A stretch of DNA of 64,000 bases, from assembly GCA_029706075.1 (NCBI GenBank), contig JAINUG010000114.1:930001-994000 (forward strand), in the 5' to 3' direction. The notes below the pieces were generated by a model. The model saw only the letters and a list, made by a program, of their open reading frames with translations. It made no database searches and had not been told where the DNA came from. The position numbers and the translations under genes were made by a program. Origin of the DNA: Aldrovandia affinis. Lineage: Eukaryota > Chordata > Actinopteri > Notacanthiformes > Halosauridae. Positions 15,201 through 26,118 of this stretch are shown piece by piece; the first letter of the stretch is position 1; every line of letters begins with the position of its first letter.

Positions 15201-17972
15201 AGAGATTGGAATGAGGACTGCACTTGAGAACCATTGTCCCTAGAGGGGATGGCAACCGAGAGCATAACATTCTGTGTTTAAGCGATTATCCCCCCATTTC
15301 ACAGCTTCTACTTTGTAGTTAGGCAAATATTTTATTTATGCTGACAAGGACATATCCTTTCATTTGTTGGATGTGAGTGGGCTTTTCAATGGATGCAGTC
15401 TAACTAAGCACTAAGTTGTCTTGCTCCAAAGATTAAAAGTATTTAAATCCTGTTTGTCTATAGTCATAAAGTGCTCTAATGTCTTGCACAGCTGGCATAA
15501 TTAAACACTGATCATGTTGTGTTCTGCTGTGCAGAGCGTAGAGTAGGGCCCTTAGCATCTCTCAGCCTTCCTGTGATGTTGAAGGTCAGTGTTAAGGCTG
15601 CAGAGCCTCCTGTGGGTCCTCAATTTTCCCATCAGAAAACATCATTTCCCAGAGTGCCTAAGTGGACAGCCACAGATTAGACTAAAATAATTATAATTGA
15701 ATTGAATGAAAAAGCTAATGATTCTGCACTGAGAATGAGGCTAGAATCTTCTTGACTCAGGTCTTTGTTTAAAAAAAGAATAATTGTACTTAATTGAATG
15801 CCATCTTTAGCAGGCAATGTAATCGAATTTGCAATTGCTGGAAAAAAGAGTTTGAATTGATCCTTTGTCTATGACATTTAACAATGATATACAAACATTG
15901 CAGGGACTAAATGGGAGAAGTTTGGAGATATTGTGGGATTCAGTCACAATCTGTATTTTCTGCCAGAGCTGCAGTTTAAATATAGAGCTGTTGTGGCTCT
16001 GTATGTCTCATACAAATATTTGGTCATTTGTGAAACAGACAAACAACTTTCAGAGATTCTGGAACTGGAACTGGAACACCCACTGCAGAATTTGGCTAAT
16101 AGGCCAAATTATATTCTGCCCAAGGCCTGGGTCCTTTTATATATGCATGGGGTGCATTCTATTTGCTTATAATTCCATCCTCTCCTCTGTCCTACATCCT
16201 TGATTCCTTGTCCTTGATTGTCTCCTCCAGTGGAGAATATTATGTGTATCCTCATGCGGAAATGTTTTTCAAAGATCTGTGATGTTAAACCCCCACAAGC
16301 AGCTTGCAACTTGCTAGGTTCAAACTTCTTGCAACAGAAGTTTGAAAAAATAGTGGAGATGGGGACACACAAATGAACACATCCCTTGTTTAAGTCTCCT
16401 ACAAACTGAATGCATCACACAGCTTACTGTAGGCTATAGTGAAAAAATGATAGCCTACCGTTTAAAATGTATTTGAATTAATACAATTAAATGATTTTTA
16501 TCTTATCATACCATTCTTAATTGAATGGAATATAGCTAATTAATTTTGAATATTAACATTAGTGTATGCCTGCTTACACACACTCATTTGCATTCATGCA
16601 TGCAGGTTGACAGAGCGTCTGTCCCGTAGAGGGGATTCCTCACCACCAACGTCAGTATAAACGCGACGTAGATACAAGATAGCATGTGTGTGAACAAAGA
16701 CGTTACATTTCTTAAAACACATTTGTTCCCTCTGTCTCTTCTCTTTGCATCTGTTCCTTGTTTCCTCATGACGTTTCATTGAGGAATCGAGGAAGAGATA
16801 CGAGCAGACATCTACAAACTAATGGAATGCACCCCAGGGCGCACATTGACAATACATGTCAAGTGTTTGCCAGGCTTTCACATTCATATTGATTGACTTA
16901 TACCTCACAGTTTAGAAATAATGTGGGATAATAGGGTCATAATTTACTTTGAACAAAGATTACCTTTCTCTTTCTGTCTACTATACACTAGTGATGGGAG
17001 AATGGGGATTCATGAAACAAAAAAATAGGTGGAGCTACCATGTACTAGTGAAGTACTCTCATTTTGCTGTGGGGAGAAATATATTGATTGGTTCAAAAAA
17101 TAAAATAGTTTACAATTCATTGTAGCTGAACCCATTATGGGGTTCATGAAACCTCACTCTCCCATCATTACTGTACATCCTTTTTTTAGTATTTGCAGAA
17201 ATTTATATTTATATATTTATATTTCTGATGGTTTCAACCAACATTTCAGGAAGTATTTCAAAATACCAGTGGCTGTCAATTTTAGCAATCCATATATCCT
17301 CTGAATATTTAATGTGGGGTGCATGCTTCCATGAAAAACACATCTAGTTTTCATTCATGACCAAAACTGAGGTCTTACCTGTCGATGCTGATGGCGCACA
17401 GGTTAAGAATGGAAGCAGTGCAGAGCATCACATCCATGGTCATCAGAGCATCACAGATGTAGGTGTTCAGGGTCCAAATGCCACCCAGAAACTCAACACA
17501 AGCACATGTACAAGATGCTAATAAATGCATGATCATCAAATTCAAACACAGACAAACTCTGTTAGAGGACCTGTGAAGTTTTAGGATTATGAAAATTAGG
17601 ATGTTATGTGTTCTCAGAATCTATTATTAAAAATATATGAATCTGAAAACAGATTCCTCTTCTTTGCTTCACTTCTTTTAGCACTCTAAATTACTGTTTT
17701 GTGGGCTGTATTTTTAGAGACATGGACAGACTTACCTCTGAGTAAACATACAGGGGCAGGACCAGCACAGCTAGGAGGAGGTCAGCCACAGCCAGGCTGA
17801 CAATGAAGTAGTTGGTGGCGGTTTTCAGGGACCTCTCTGTGAGCACGCTCAGACACACGAGGACGTTACCCAGAATAATGACCAGGATGAGAGGGACACC
17901 CAACGCCAGGGCCAGAAAGTTGTACTGGACGTGTACCTTCTCCAGTGAATCACTGGGAGTCACATTGACCAT
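9068..17972 (-). CDS. drd4: D4-type dopamine receptor, complete gene of four coding exons
   Basis: Exons 17972-17736, 17491-17379, 13772-13162 and 9270-9068 join in frame to 1164 bp, giving 387 residues plus stop. All junctions are GT-AG. The product is a class A GPCR of the plasma membrane that binds dopamine and, by family, couples to Gi/o to lower cAMP. Visible landmarks are the NVT glycosylation sequon near the N terminus, [14 protein letters not shown] in TM2, the amine-binding Asp in MTMDVMLC (TM3), the DRY motif split over the exon 2/3 junction, YSSVCSFF serines in TM5, [10 protein letters not shown] in TM6, NPIIY in TM7 and a C-terminal Cys pair (LLCCQT). Intracellular loop 3 is ~100 residues, basic and serine-rich, and lacks the proline-rich 16-residue repeats of human D4. 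Teleosts have several D4-type genes (drd4a, drd4b, drd4-rs), and I cannot tell which this is. Confidence 0.93.
9965..10391 (+). mobile_element. tRNA-headed SINE
   Basis: The head resembles a tRNA promoter: tggctcattctgttaagcc as a degenerate A box and ggtatcgaatctgg near 10027 as a B box. A conserved body follows, with a tail of attgggcattccaaaac and an A-rich end. I recognise this general layout from fish genomes but cannot name the family. It lies in drd4 intron 3, antisense to the gene. Confidence 0.65.
10905..11745 (+). mobile_element. Non-LTR retrotransposon relic with the reverse transcriptase deleted
   Basis: The 5' part encodes an AP-type endonuclease fragment ([10 protein letters not shown], then, after a frameshift, [11 protein letters not shown] and [10 protein letters not shown] near 11240-11270). 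The 3' part encodes a LINE C terminus with [19 protein letters not shown] and a Cys/His cluster ([17 protein letters not shown]). The central reverse-transcriptase region is missing between about 11400 and 11465. Stop codons and frameshifts show it is dead. It ends in an A/T-rich tail near 11728-11745. The clade is not assigned. Confidence 0.75.
12795..13158. repeat. Degenerate ~20-24-bp minisatellite abutting drd4 exon 3 donor
   Basis: About 15 variants of a unit like cactgcatccacacncccactt on the plus strand. On the drd4 sense strand it is G-rich (gtggatgcagtgaagtggg). The last unit runs into the exon 3 splice donor at 13161. Confidence 0.8.
13162..13772 (-). CDS. drd4: drd4 exon 3 (TM4, TM5, intracellular loop 3)
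   Basis: This 611-bp exon completes DRY and reads [14 protein letters not shown], then TM4 ([20 protein letters not shown]), extracellular loop 2 with [10 protein letters not shown]5 with [17 protein letters not shown], a basic stretch and the third intracellular loop, ending [13 protein letters not shown] plus one base. Acceptor ttggaag precedes 13772 and donor gtgggt starts at 13161. The loop has no tandem coding repeat. Confidence 0.92.
13998..14215. repeat. Dispersed fish repeat (tatagcgcc type)
   Basis: Starts with aatcaatcaatctttatt and tgtatagcgcc and ends with agcctccttaaagac and gggccatcgg. This wording recurs in fish genomes as an interspersed element. The class is uncertain. It lies in drd4 intron 2. 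Confidence 0.5.
14731..15236. mobile_element. hAT-like non-autonomous element with target-site duplication
   Basis: The left end cagtggttctcaa and the right end ttgagaaccattg are inverted repeats with one mismatch. The flanks share tccctagag at 14722-14730 and 15237-15245, consistent with the 8-bp duplication of hAT transposons plus one chance base. The 506-bp interior has no transposase. It lies in drd4 intron 2. Confidence 0.85.
16989..17170. mobile_element. hAT-like MITE
   Basis: A 182-bp element with inverted ends tagtgatgggaga / tctcccatcatta and an inner inverted ttcatgaaac. The flanks ctatacac and ctgtacat match at 6 of 8 positions, suggesting an aged 8-bp target duplication. A related end (ctcactctcccatcacta) occurs at 40867-40884. 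Confidence 0.65.
17379..17491 (-). CDS. drd4: drd4 exon 2 (TM3)
   Basis: This 113-bp exon was located from the peptide. It encodes [20 protein letters not shown], then [17 protein letters not shown] and the first two bases of the Arg of DRY. The Cys of YIC is the TM3 partner of the extracellular loop 2 disulphide, and the Asp of MTMD is the amine-binding residue. 113 bp is the length I recall for the matching exon in D2-like receptors. Confidence 0.92.
17492..17735 (-). other. drd4: drd4 intron 1
   Basis: A 244-bp intron with a GTAAGT donor and an acceptor ending tgag at 17492. No repeat seen. Confidence 0.85.
17736..17972 (-). CDS. drd4: drd4 exon 1 (start codon, TM1-TM2)
   Basis: It encodes 79 residues from MVNVTPSDS to LPLYVYSE. 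The ATG at 17972-17970 has A at -3 and G at +4, and an in-frame TAG lies 18 bases upstream, so it is the first available start. The donor gtaagt begins at 17735 and the exon ends in phase 0. Confidence 0.93.
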
Positions 17973-18046
17973 GATGGTGTCCCCAAACTACTGCCTTGCC
18001 CCAGGTCTGGAATCAACATCTGAACCTCAAGAGATCAGTGTGTGAG

Positions 18047-18320
18047 CATCCCCCGTGTTGTGCAGAGAGTGTCAATCATGTGCCCTGGTGTCCCCCCCTG
18101 CATGCAGAGTGTGTCAGTGTTTTCTCCCCTGTGCAGACAACAGCAGTGGTGCCCCCCACGTGCAGAGAATGTCGACAGTGTCCACTGCATGCAGAGAGCA
18201 TTAGCGATGTCCCCCACATGCAGAGAGAGTCAATAATGTCCCCCACATGCAGAGAGTCAGTAATGTCCCCCACATGCAGAGAGAGTTAGTAATATTCCCC
18301 ACATTCAGAAAGTGTCAGCA
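18047..18320. repeat. Degenerate ~29-bp minisatellite upstream of drd4 start
   Basis: About eight variants of a unit like gtcccccacatgcagagag plus tcagtaat. The three most regular units are at about 18208-18290. The array begins ~75 bp upstream of the drd4 ATG and is therefore in its promoter or 5' UTR. It opens spurious reading frames on both strands. Confidence 0.82.
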
Positions 18321-21060
18321 GTGTCCATGTGTGTGATCAAATGATGCAATCGACTGAAACGCACAGGGAAATCTGACCCACAGCCTTTGCAGTGAATTGC
18401 ATTGTGTCTCTTCATTGATGTTTATTGTTCTCCAGTTTGTGTATAGTTACATTGATATTGGAGGAGCAGAACATTTCTGGCTAACAAGAGATAATGCCTT
18501 CCAGTGTTGCTCAGCTTTTAGTATGTCTTTCCATTTTTCTTAAAAAATGTCAGACCAAATGTTTTAACCTTTGAGTTTCTTTTCAATAATGTGAAATATG
18601 TCTCTGACATTGAAAACATCCTGTGAGAGTAATACCAGCTAATAAAAGGAGCAGAGTAGGTGCACTGGTCATCTCAGCTCTCCTGGTAAAGTCTGAAAAG
18701 GACATGTTTACGGAGGTGATACTTCAATCCTTTCAAGCCTTTTCGCAGGAAATCACTGACGGATGGCAACACCTGTCAAGAGAGGACAGGGAATTAGCTT
18801 TGTGCCTCGGACATCAAACACTGTAGTGTCACTGAAAAGAAACCATGTATTTCTACAGTATTTTTAAGTATAATAAAAGCAAGTGAATCTCCTAATATTA
18901 ATATTTTTCATTTAGAGACCATAAAGCAGGGCCCAGTGTGAGCTAGACAGGATGGAGGAGACAGAAAGCTGTCTGTGAAGCCTGATTCAGAAGCAGTGAC
19001 CATGTAACAGACCTAGGAGCAGGGGAGGGGTATATGTCTAAGCTTCTGGCGTGTCAGTTCTAAGTTCATGTGACAAACATTGGCTTTTTTCAACTGTTGA
19101 CATTTGAAAAATTGATTGCCCAGTTATGAAGCTACTGCTTTAATGTCAAACCCAGCAGAAGATTTTTTTATTTTTGTATGAATTGGAATGAAAAACAAAA
19201 TGCATAAATAAATGTGGCTATTGGATCTGAATGACTGACAGAATGAAAATGACTAGGGAGTCTTCTTTATCTGGTCTTTTCTGAGGGGAACAGTGTCATC
19301 CAAGGTTCCCACAGGCAAACGCATGGTTGCACTACAGCATTTCACAAGTCAAAACACCACAACAAATATCTACTCCCAGACCAGTGAACACACAGTATTT
19401 TACATTTATGCAGTTACCCAGTTAACTGCATAGTTAAGAATTCCACAACTTTAGAAAAATCTGAGTACCCACTTTGTTCACATTTTCTTTGGTTGTGGTC
19501 AAAAGCAAGGTTGTTCTAAGTAACTGTGGTTGAAGTCCCACACAGATTCATTCTCAATTATTGTGGTTATGGTCTGCTGTGGGTGGCAAACCTCACTGTC
19601 CCCACAGAACACAGAGTTCTGATTAGCTCACTAAGCTAAAGCCAAGGGAACAATAACAATATGCTCATACTTTGACACAAGGGGGTGACATCACCTCTTT
19701 TGTCATTATGCACAGATTAAATACCTAAGGATATGTTATTAATTATTCATAATGATGGTGTGGAATAAAAAAATGAAAACTGTAAAGGTTTTGTGAATCC
19801 TCCAAAATTGCAATGCTGCACCACTAACTGTGCATAGCTTATTGATCAACATTGGTCCCATTCACTACATGAATTGTCAATCACATTTTCTCTGCACTAA
19901 TGTAATCAATATGGCTATAACTTCTATTTGATCAACTGTTAATACAGATTTGTTTTAGGTTGTTGAGCAGATGCAGTATTATATTGTTGCTGATTTCTGA
20001 ATAGGAGTGGAATATCTTTACAACATTCTGTCTGAGATCAATTGATTGCTGTGTGTACACATTTTTGATTTATTCAAGCCCGAAAATCTGTAAAACAAGA
20101 TTAACACACAATTTTGTCTTAAAATTTGAACCTGGAGGCGTTGCTTAGACAGGAATTGTTAACAAAAATGTCTTTCCAACAATCTTGGCAGGAAAGCCAA
20201 TTAAAATGTAAGCATTGTGATTACAGCTGTCATAGAGGGGCTTTCTGGATCAAAGTAGCCCATGAAAACAGTACCATCCAGCTCAAAAATACATTTTCTC
20301 CTCAAAAAAGAAACATTGGCCTCTGACCAGCATGTTTTCCAGAAATGCTAAATCCGCTGAATTATGACAGCAGACTCTTCTGATGTGATGATAATAACCT
20401 TGGATTGTGTTCTGACTGCTAAACTCAGGATGTTAGTCCAAACTGAAAATATGGAATGGCCTGAGAGATTATTGGGTTATAGGGACACTGCCTGTTCAGT
20501 CTGGGATGAAAGCTGTGAACATCTTGTACTGTGACAGTAGTTCCATCATGTAACAAATAGAGTTATTTTTGGTGGCAAGCGAAACATCAATATATTACTG
20601 AATGAAAAAGAGGGAGAGAAGAAAGTATTAGTGTGAGTAATTAATATTACAATGGTTCTTGTAAATACAATAAAATGTCTGAATTTTTGCTCATGTAAGG
20701 CCAACGAACAGCCAAGTTTCAGGTTGGCGGGGCATACCCTATACCTATACAGCACTGAGTTTGGCCCTTTTCAGGGTCTCCCACAGAAATAATTACAATG
20801 GCCTCAGACTCTCAGTCCTTACAAACATTAACTTCTGCACCCTCTGACCTCATGTAAACACACAGAATTCAGATACAACTTCATACAGCCACACAATGAA
20901 TCCCCAAACATGGGTAATTTCTTATTAATTAGGCTATAGATAGCAAGCACGCTACTATGTAGGAAGCTATGTAGGAAAGCAAGATATGTAGGAAAATGTG
21001 GGAAGCATTGCAAATTCAGCTACATATTTATTTCAATGAACAAATTGACTTAATAGTAGT
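18321..21060. other. Intergenic, nothing recognised
   Basis: No exon, RNA gene or clear transposon end seen. Confidence 0.5.
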
Positions 21061-21067
21061 TTGTACA

Positions 21068-21237
21068 AATAGTAGTCAATTAGGTAGAGCATGGCGTTTG
21101 CAATGTTTAGGTTGTGGGTTAAATTCCCACTGGGACCACATACCGTTTTGACATATACTGGAAAATGTATGCATTCACTACTGTAAGCCACTTTGGACAA
21201 AAGCGTCTTCTAAATGACATATATTATATTATACTCA
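21068..21237 (+). mobile_element. tRNA-derived SINE with L2-type 3' tail
   Basis: The A box is attaggtagagcatggcgt and the B-box region is gtgggttaaattccca. The 3' tail, ctgtaagccactttggac then aaaagcgtcttctaaatgac and a TATTA-rich end, is the tail shared by many fish SINEs and their L2-type partner LINEs. Confidence 0.78.
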
Positions 21238-22844
21238 CGTCCATAGAATCGCCAGCTACATTCTCAGTAAGTGTCACCTTATATAATGTTACCACACTTA
21301 ACGCATTAAAGTTAGATGATCTGTGCCAATATATGACTGTATACCAATTCTCACACATCAACATTAGCAGCACACAACAAATGCTATGTGTCCTTACTCC
21401 AGAATGCCTCACAGTGAACACGTTTTAAGCAATGTTGCTGTCAATTCTGCTCACTATTAAACGTGGCAATTCGTATGGCATCAAGCACCTTATTATAAAC
21501 CCGTTGCTGCTAACTGACTTTTTTTAAATAACCACGTGGAATCATAACGTCTCAGTCTGTGCTGTTATCTGCCATATTTTAGTTCACAATTCAGCTATAG
21601 CTCACAATTCACATCAAAATCAATGCTGAAAAACCTGCTGTTGAGATAATATTTATTTTTATTTAATGTTTGCTTGAGTAGGGACAGATACAAAAAAACA
21701 TAGACACATTGCATTAACAACACACTGATGCCCTGTATCAAAACATTTGTAGCTTGTTCATTTTCAATGTCCCTAGTTGGGCTTTTAAAAGTGAATAATC
21801 CTACATTGTGTAGTTCTCAAAAAATCTATTTCTTGACATCTCCCTCAAAAACATGCTAGGTTAATCCCCCCCAGTAACAAAAATGTAATTATAGCCCGGA
21901 TTAAAAATTGATTTTAAGGAGTTTTATGAAAGAGTGGTTTTATGGTGCAGTGTGAGAGTGGTTTTAGATGCAGGGTGAGGGAGTAGTTTTAAAGTGCTGA
22001 GGGTTTTAAGGTGCAGTGTGAGAGAGGTGGTTTCTTGGGTTCTTCAATTTATCTCTTGGAAGTGATGCTGTATCACAGGGTTTGTTGCTAACGTTATAAC
22101 CTTTTCTGCTTTAAAGAAAATGAATTACAGTAGCAACATTCCTCCACCTGCTTTGATGTTTGGGAGTTAATTACAGTTATGTAGAGTATGCTAAAAAAAC
22201 CTCAACCTCATCCAATCTACCTGCTTTAGTAATGTATTTATTTATTTATTTGTACATAGGACTGTAATATTCTACTTCCCATAAATTCCCTGTACTTAGT
22301 GCAGTGAGACTTCTCAGACAACCTTCATGGCCATGTACATGTCTTGCCCTTACTTAACACTACATTTGTATGCCATTGTCTATCCCTGCTGATGTCACAC
22401 TGCCCATTAAATACAGGGATCAATCACCTCGCTCTCATATTCTAACCACTCTTTCCTTCTTTCATGCATTTATCAAAGTGATCTTGTGATGCCATATAAA
22501 GCAATGGCTAACAACATATATTTAGATTTCATAGGGGGCATCCAGCCGCAATGCACCTTTTCATTAATTGAGTCAGAATGTAAGCAAGTGTTTTGTTCTA
22601 TGTATTTTTGCACATCAACATGAGCATGACCATCACCAAAACTAAGTCTATGCCCTTTTTACGAAAATAAAAAGAAAATTTAAGAAAGTTAACAAGTGAT
22701 TCCACAAGGTCGCACCAGTTTCGGCTCTGGACGGGAGTGCCACTAGGGGATAGCAACTGGCTGTCCGCCCCAGGGAGGGGGAGGGATTAAAGGCGAATTA
22801 GCTCACTGCATATATGAGTGGTCCTGTGTGTTATGGTGACAGGT
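21238..22844. other. Intergenic, nothing recognised
   Basis: AT-rich. A GC-richer patch at 22705-22800 (ggctctggacgggagtgc) looks like a repeat fragment, but I could not assign it. Confidence 0.4.
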
Positions 22845-22880
22845 TTCGGCTTAAGGTGGAATTATGCTTCTGCGAAGATA

Positions 22881-23426
22881 CAGTACTGTGCAAAGGTCTT
22901 AGGCCATGTATCTGAGCAGTGTAAGTGTTTATTTGGTCGAAAAAACACAATATAACATTGATGAAAAGTAACAAAAACGAATTGTGTTTTTAAAACAAGG
23001 CCTCCCTTAGAATGCATAACTGAAGCAATTCGCTTTGGTAGACTGTTGTGTAATTTTTGTTAAATAGTCCTGTGGTAAATTCTTCCAAGCTTTTTATAGG
23101 ATTTGCCATAACTCTTCTTTTGACTTTTGGCTGCTTTTTGTTCTTTTCCCTGTCCAAGTAATCCCATACAGCTTCAATTATGTTGAGGTCGGGGCTCTGA
23201 GGTGGCCAATTTAATACTGTGTGTTCCTCAAGGAGGATATCACAAGATCTCAAAAACTTTTTGGAAAATGCAATAAAATCATATTTTTATTGTATTCAAT
23301 GTTTATTTGTATTTATTCGAATGTTATATAGTGTTTTTCCAAGCATATAAACACTGCCCAGATAAATAGCTTTAAACATAGCTTCAAACATTTTCTTGGG
23401 TGGCCTAAGACTTTTGCACAGTACTG
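22881..23426 (-). mobile_element. Tc1-like element, internally deleted
   Basis: Ends cagtactgtgcaaaggtctt and the inverted cttttgcacagtactg, flanked by TA at 22879-22880 and 23427-23428. The minus strand encodes the C-terminal third of a DD34E transposase (LNWPPQSPDLNIIEAVWDYL). At 546 bp it is far shorter than a full Tc1-like element (about 1.6 kb). The flanks (gcttctgcgaag on the left, ctctgcatagctacgcagag on the right) suggest it landed in another repeat. Confidence 0.85.
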
Positions 23427-23428
23427 TA

Positions 23429-26116
23429 TATGTAAACATCTCTGCATAGCTACGCAGAGAAGGGGTTTATGGGTAACTGGTGAGCCAACGTGCACACCAC
23501 CAAAATTTTAACAACACGTCGCGCATAGCTGTGGTTGTGCGTCAAACAAACGCTGATTGGTTGAGCAGGGAAGTATATCTGGTAGCATTGGGGTTGGGCC
23601 AAAAACGGAACTAAAACAAAGAACCAAAACAACAAAACAGGCCTCACAGACCATCTAATTTTGTGACTTCTTCCATGGGTTTCAGTGTAGATTTCAGCGT
23701 AATATTGCTCCAACTGATCCTAAATCATAGCATAGCCAACTAAATTATTTTCTTAAGGCATTCATAATCAACACTACAATGCTTAATACCCATAATGATG
23801 TTTTCTCACTGCCTGGTATCTAATGTGTATCTTTCAGGGACAATTATAAACACTGGTCAAACTATATGTCTATGTAGACTACTACATAGTCATGTAATTT
23901 GTGATTCATTTAACAGCACACGTGCAGCATGCATTAACTCTTGAAGTATACATCTGTCTTCATAATACAAGGTCTTAATACAATACTTCAGTATACAAGG
24001 TCTGTGCTGTACATCATGAAACTTGGGACAAAATGAATATTCATTCTTCTGTTGAAGCTGACTTTAGGCAACATGCTTGGGGTGAGTTCAACCATTCTGA
24101 TTTATAGACAGGTCTGAGCATGTAAAAAACTGTAAACTCTGTTTTCATGCAATGCCTCCAAGAAAGCCAGTGGTATAACCTATCCCAACTCCCAAACTAT
24201 TACTTTGTTAGCTGATTATGTTGTCAAGACAGGAGGCTCAGTGTGCCCATCTGAAACATTAACATGAAGCTTAACTTGACATACACTTTCAGGTGACAGG
24301 TTTTGACTCAAAACCAATAATCTCGATACATACCCATTGTTTAATAAGGGAATAACAATGTGTAGTATGTGGATTGTCATAAACAAACTATGTATAGTAT
24401 GAATGATAAATGCAGACTATCACATCACCACATCAGGCCATTGACATTCTGCTTTGGAAAATCGACTTGATAAATATATGTTTGTGTAACAATACGCTTC
24501 TCTTGTTGCTTCCACAATAATCTTATATCTCATAGCAATGTTACAAACATCAGAATAATCTTCATCAGAAGCTTTGCCAAGACTTTGATTTGTGTATGAA
24601 ATCATCGAATGACACTTTTAGGGATGTAACTCAACATGCTCAGGCAAAGGCATAAGGGATAATCCCTGCTCCACTACCAGGGGTGGGTCTTTTCCCATCT
24701 CAGCGGTCAGTGTTTGAATACTAGAGATTTTGCCAGTACCTGCACCCATGACCTGGTTTCCATTGCTTACTGCTCTGTGGCTGTATGCTGCACTGATGCC
24801 ATGGCTTGGCAACTGCTAAAGTGGGCAACTGCTCACTCAGAAATGTCCATTTCTTCAATATTCAATTGTGCGTGACAATATCTAATTCATGTAAATATTA
24901 AATAACTGTTTTGTTTGAGCAGACCTATTAAATATTTTGATTATTCAAGTCCTTGAATAATCAAATATTATGTCTAAACACCTTTTGAATTTCTGAACCA
25001 AAAAACTGTTTTACATAATCTAGAAGACTAAGGTTTCCCACTTTTACCTACCCAATATAAATTGCACAATACACCTCCATATATACATTTGCAATTACAG
25101 AACTATGAGATGAAATCAGAGACAATCTCCACCTCTGTAAGATTTTGAAACCATAGCAACAAAGCTGGGCACCACACCACACAATCAGAGAGTTTTTTAC
25201 ATCAAGCTGCCAAGTTGGCTGTCATTTTACAACACCATGACATAAAAAACTGTTTTAGTTTGCTATACTAATATACATTGCTTGAAATTGTCAGAGATGC
25301 AGGGAAAGTGTTGTATATCTAAATTATACTTCAAAATGTATAGTACAGCTTAATACATGGCTACACCATGATAGGATTATTGTTTGACATACAGTATAAG
25401 GAAAAGGCTTCTCTTATCAAGAGCCATCACATAAATTAACCATAGCATTTCATATTTCGTTCTGCAATTAAAGCATCACATGGCACAAATATGGATTGTA
25501 TACTTGATTCTGATTTGGTACAGGTGAGGATGCAGAGATACAGGTAGGTGAGAATACAGGTGATGGTGATGCCCAAGCAAATTATTGTCTTAATCAGAAG
25601 GTCCTCACAAAATGCCTTAGTGTTATTGATATTGCTTCTAGAGTAAAGCAATGTTCCTCCTAGTTTATTAATTCATTGAACATGCTTCTAATTTAGAGTG
25701 ATACCCTGCAGAGAAAAAATGAGGCAGGAGGCAGGGAACTGAATCAATAAAACTGTAATCAATGAAATGTATAAGCTAATTATGAGGACATATTGGTTAG
25801 GTCAACAAGATTTCCATGGCATCTTTAATGACCACAGTGATTCAGGACTTCAGTATAATATGTCATATGAATGATAGACAAAACCAAAAAAAAGCTTTTG
25901 TTAATCAGTGATCCTATTTGTGGAAGTAGCATGAGGGTGTTACATGCACAGATCTAGAACCCTTCACATCAAGGCTACCAAACACCCCATAATTTTCCAC
26001 CTTCAAAACCATAGTTTAAGAGGATAGCCTAACTATATGAAGCTGCTGTTAGAAACCAATAAACCTCAATTAATGTTGTGGTGCAATATATGAGCTGGTT
26101 TGAGTATATACGTATA
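23429..26116. other. Intergenic, nothing recognised
   Basis: No host exon identified. A slightly GC-richer segment at 24618-24812 has an open minus frame with no family I recognise. Confidence 0.45.
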
Positions 26117-26118
26117 TA

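Larger units (their letters stand above)
13773..17378 (-). other. drd4: drd4 intron 2
   Basis: A 3.6-kb intron containing a dispersed repeat (13998-14215) and two hAT-like MITEs (14731-15236 and 16989-17170). The remainder is AT-rich with no exon recognised. Confidence 0.8.

Noticed and set aside
22845-23720. A larger transposon hosting the Tc1 copy at 22881-23426
   Set aside because: Inverted motifs around ctgcg/cgcag are suggestive, but I could not define ends or a target duplication.
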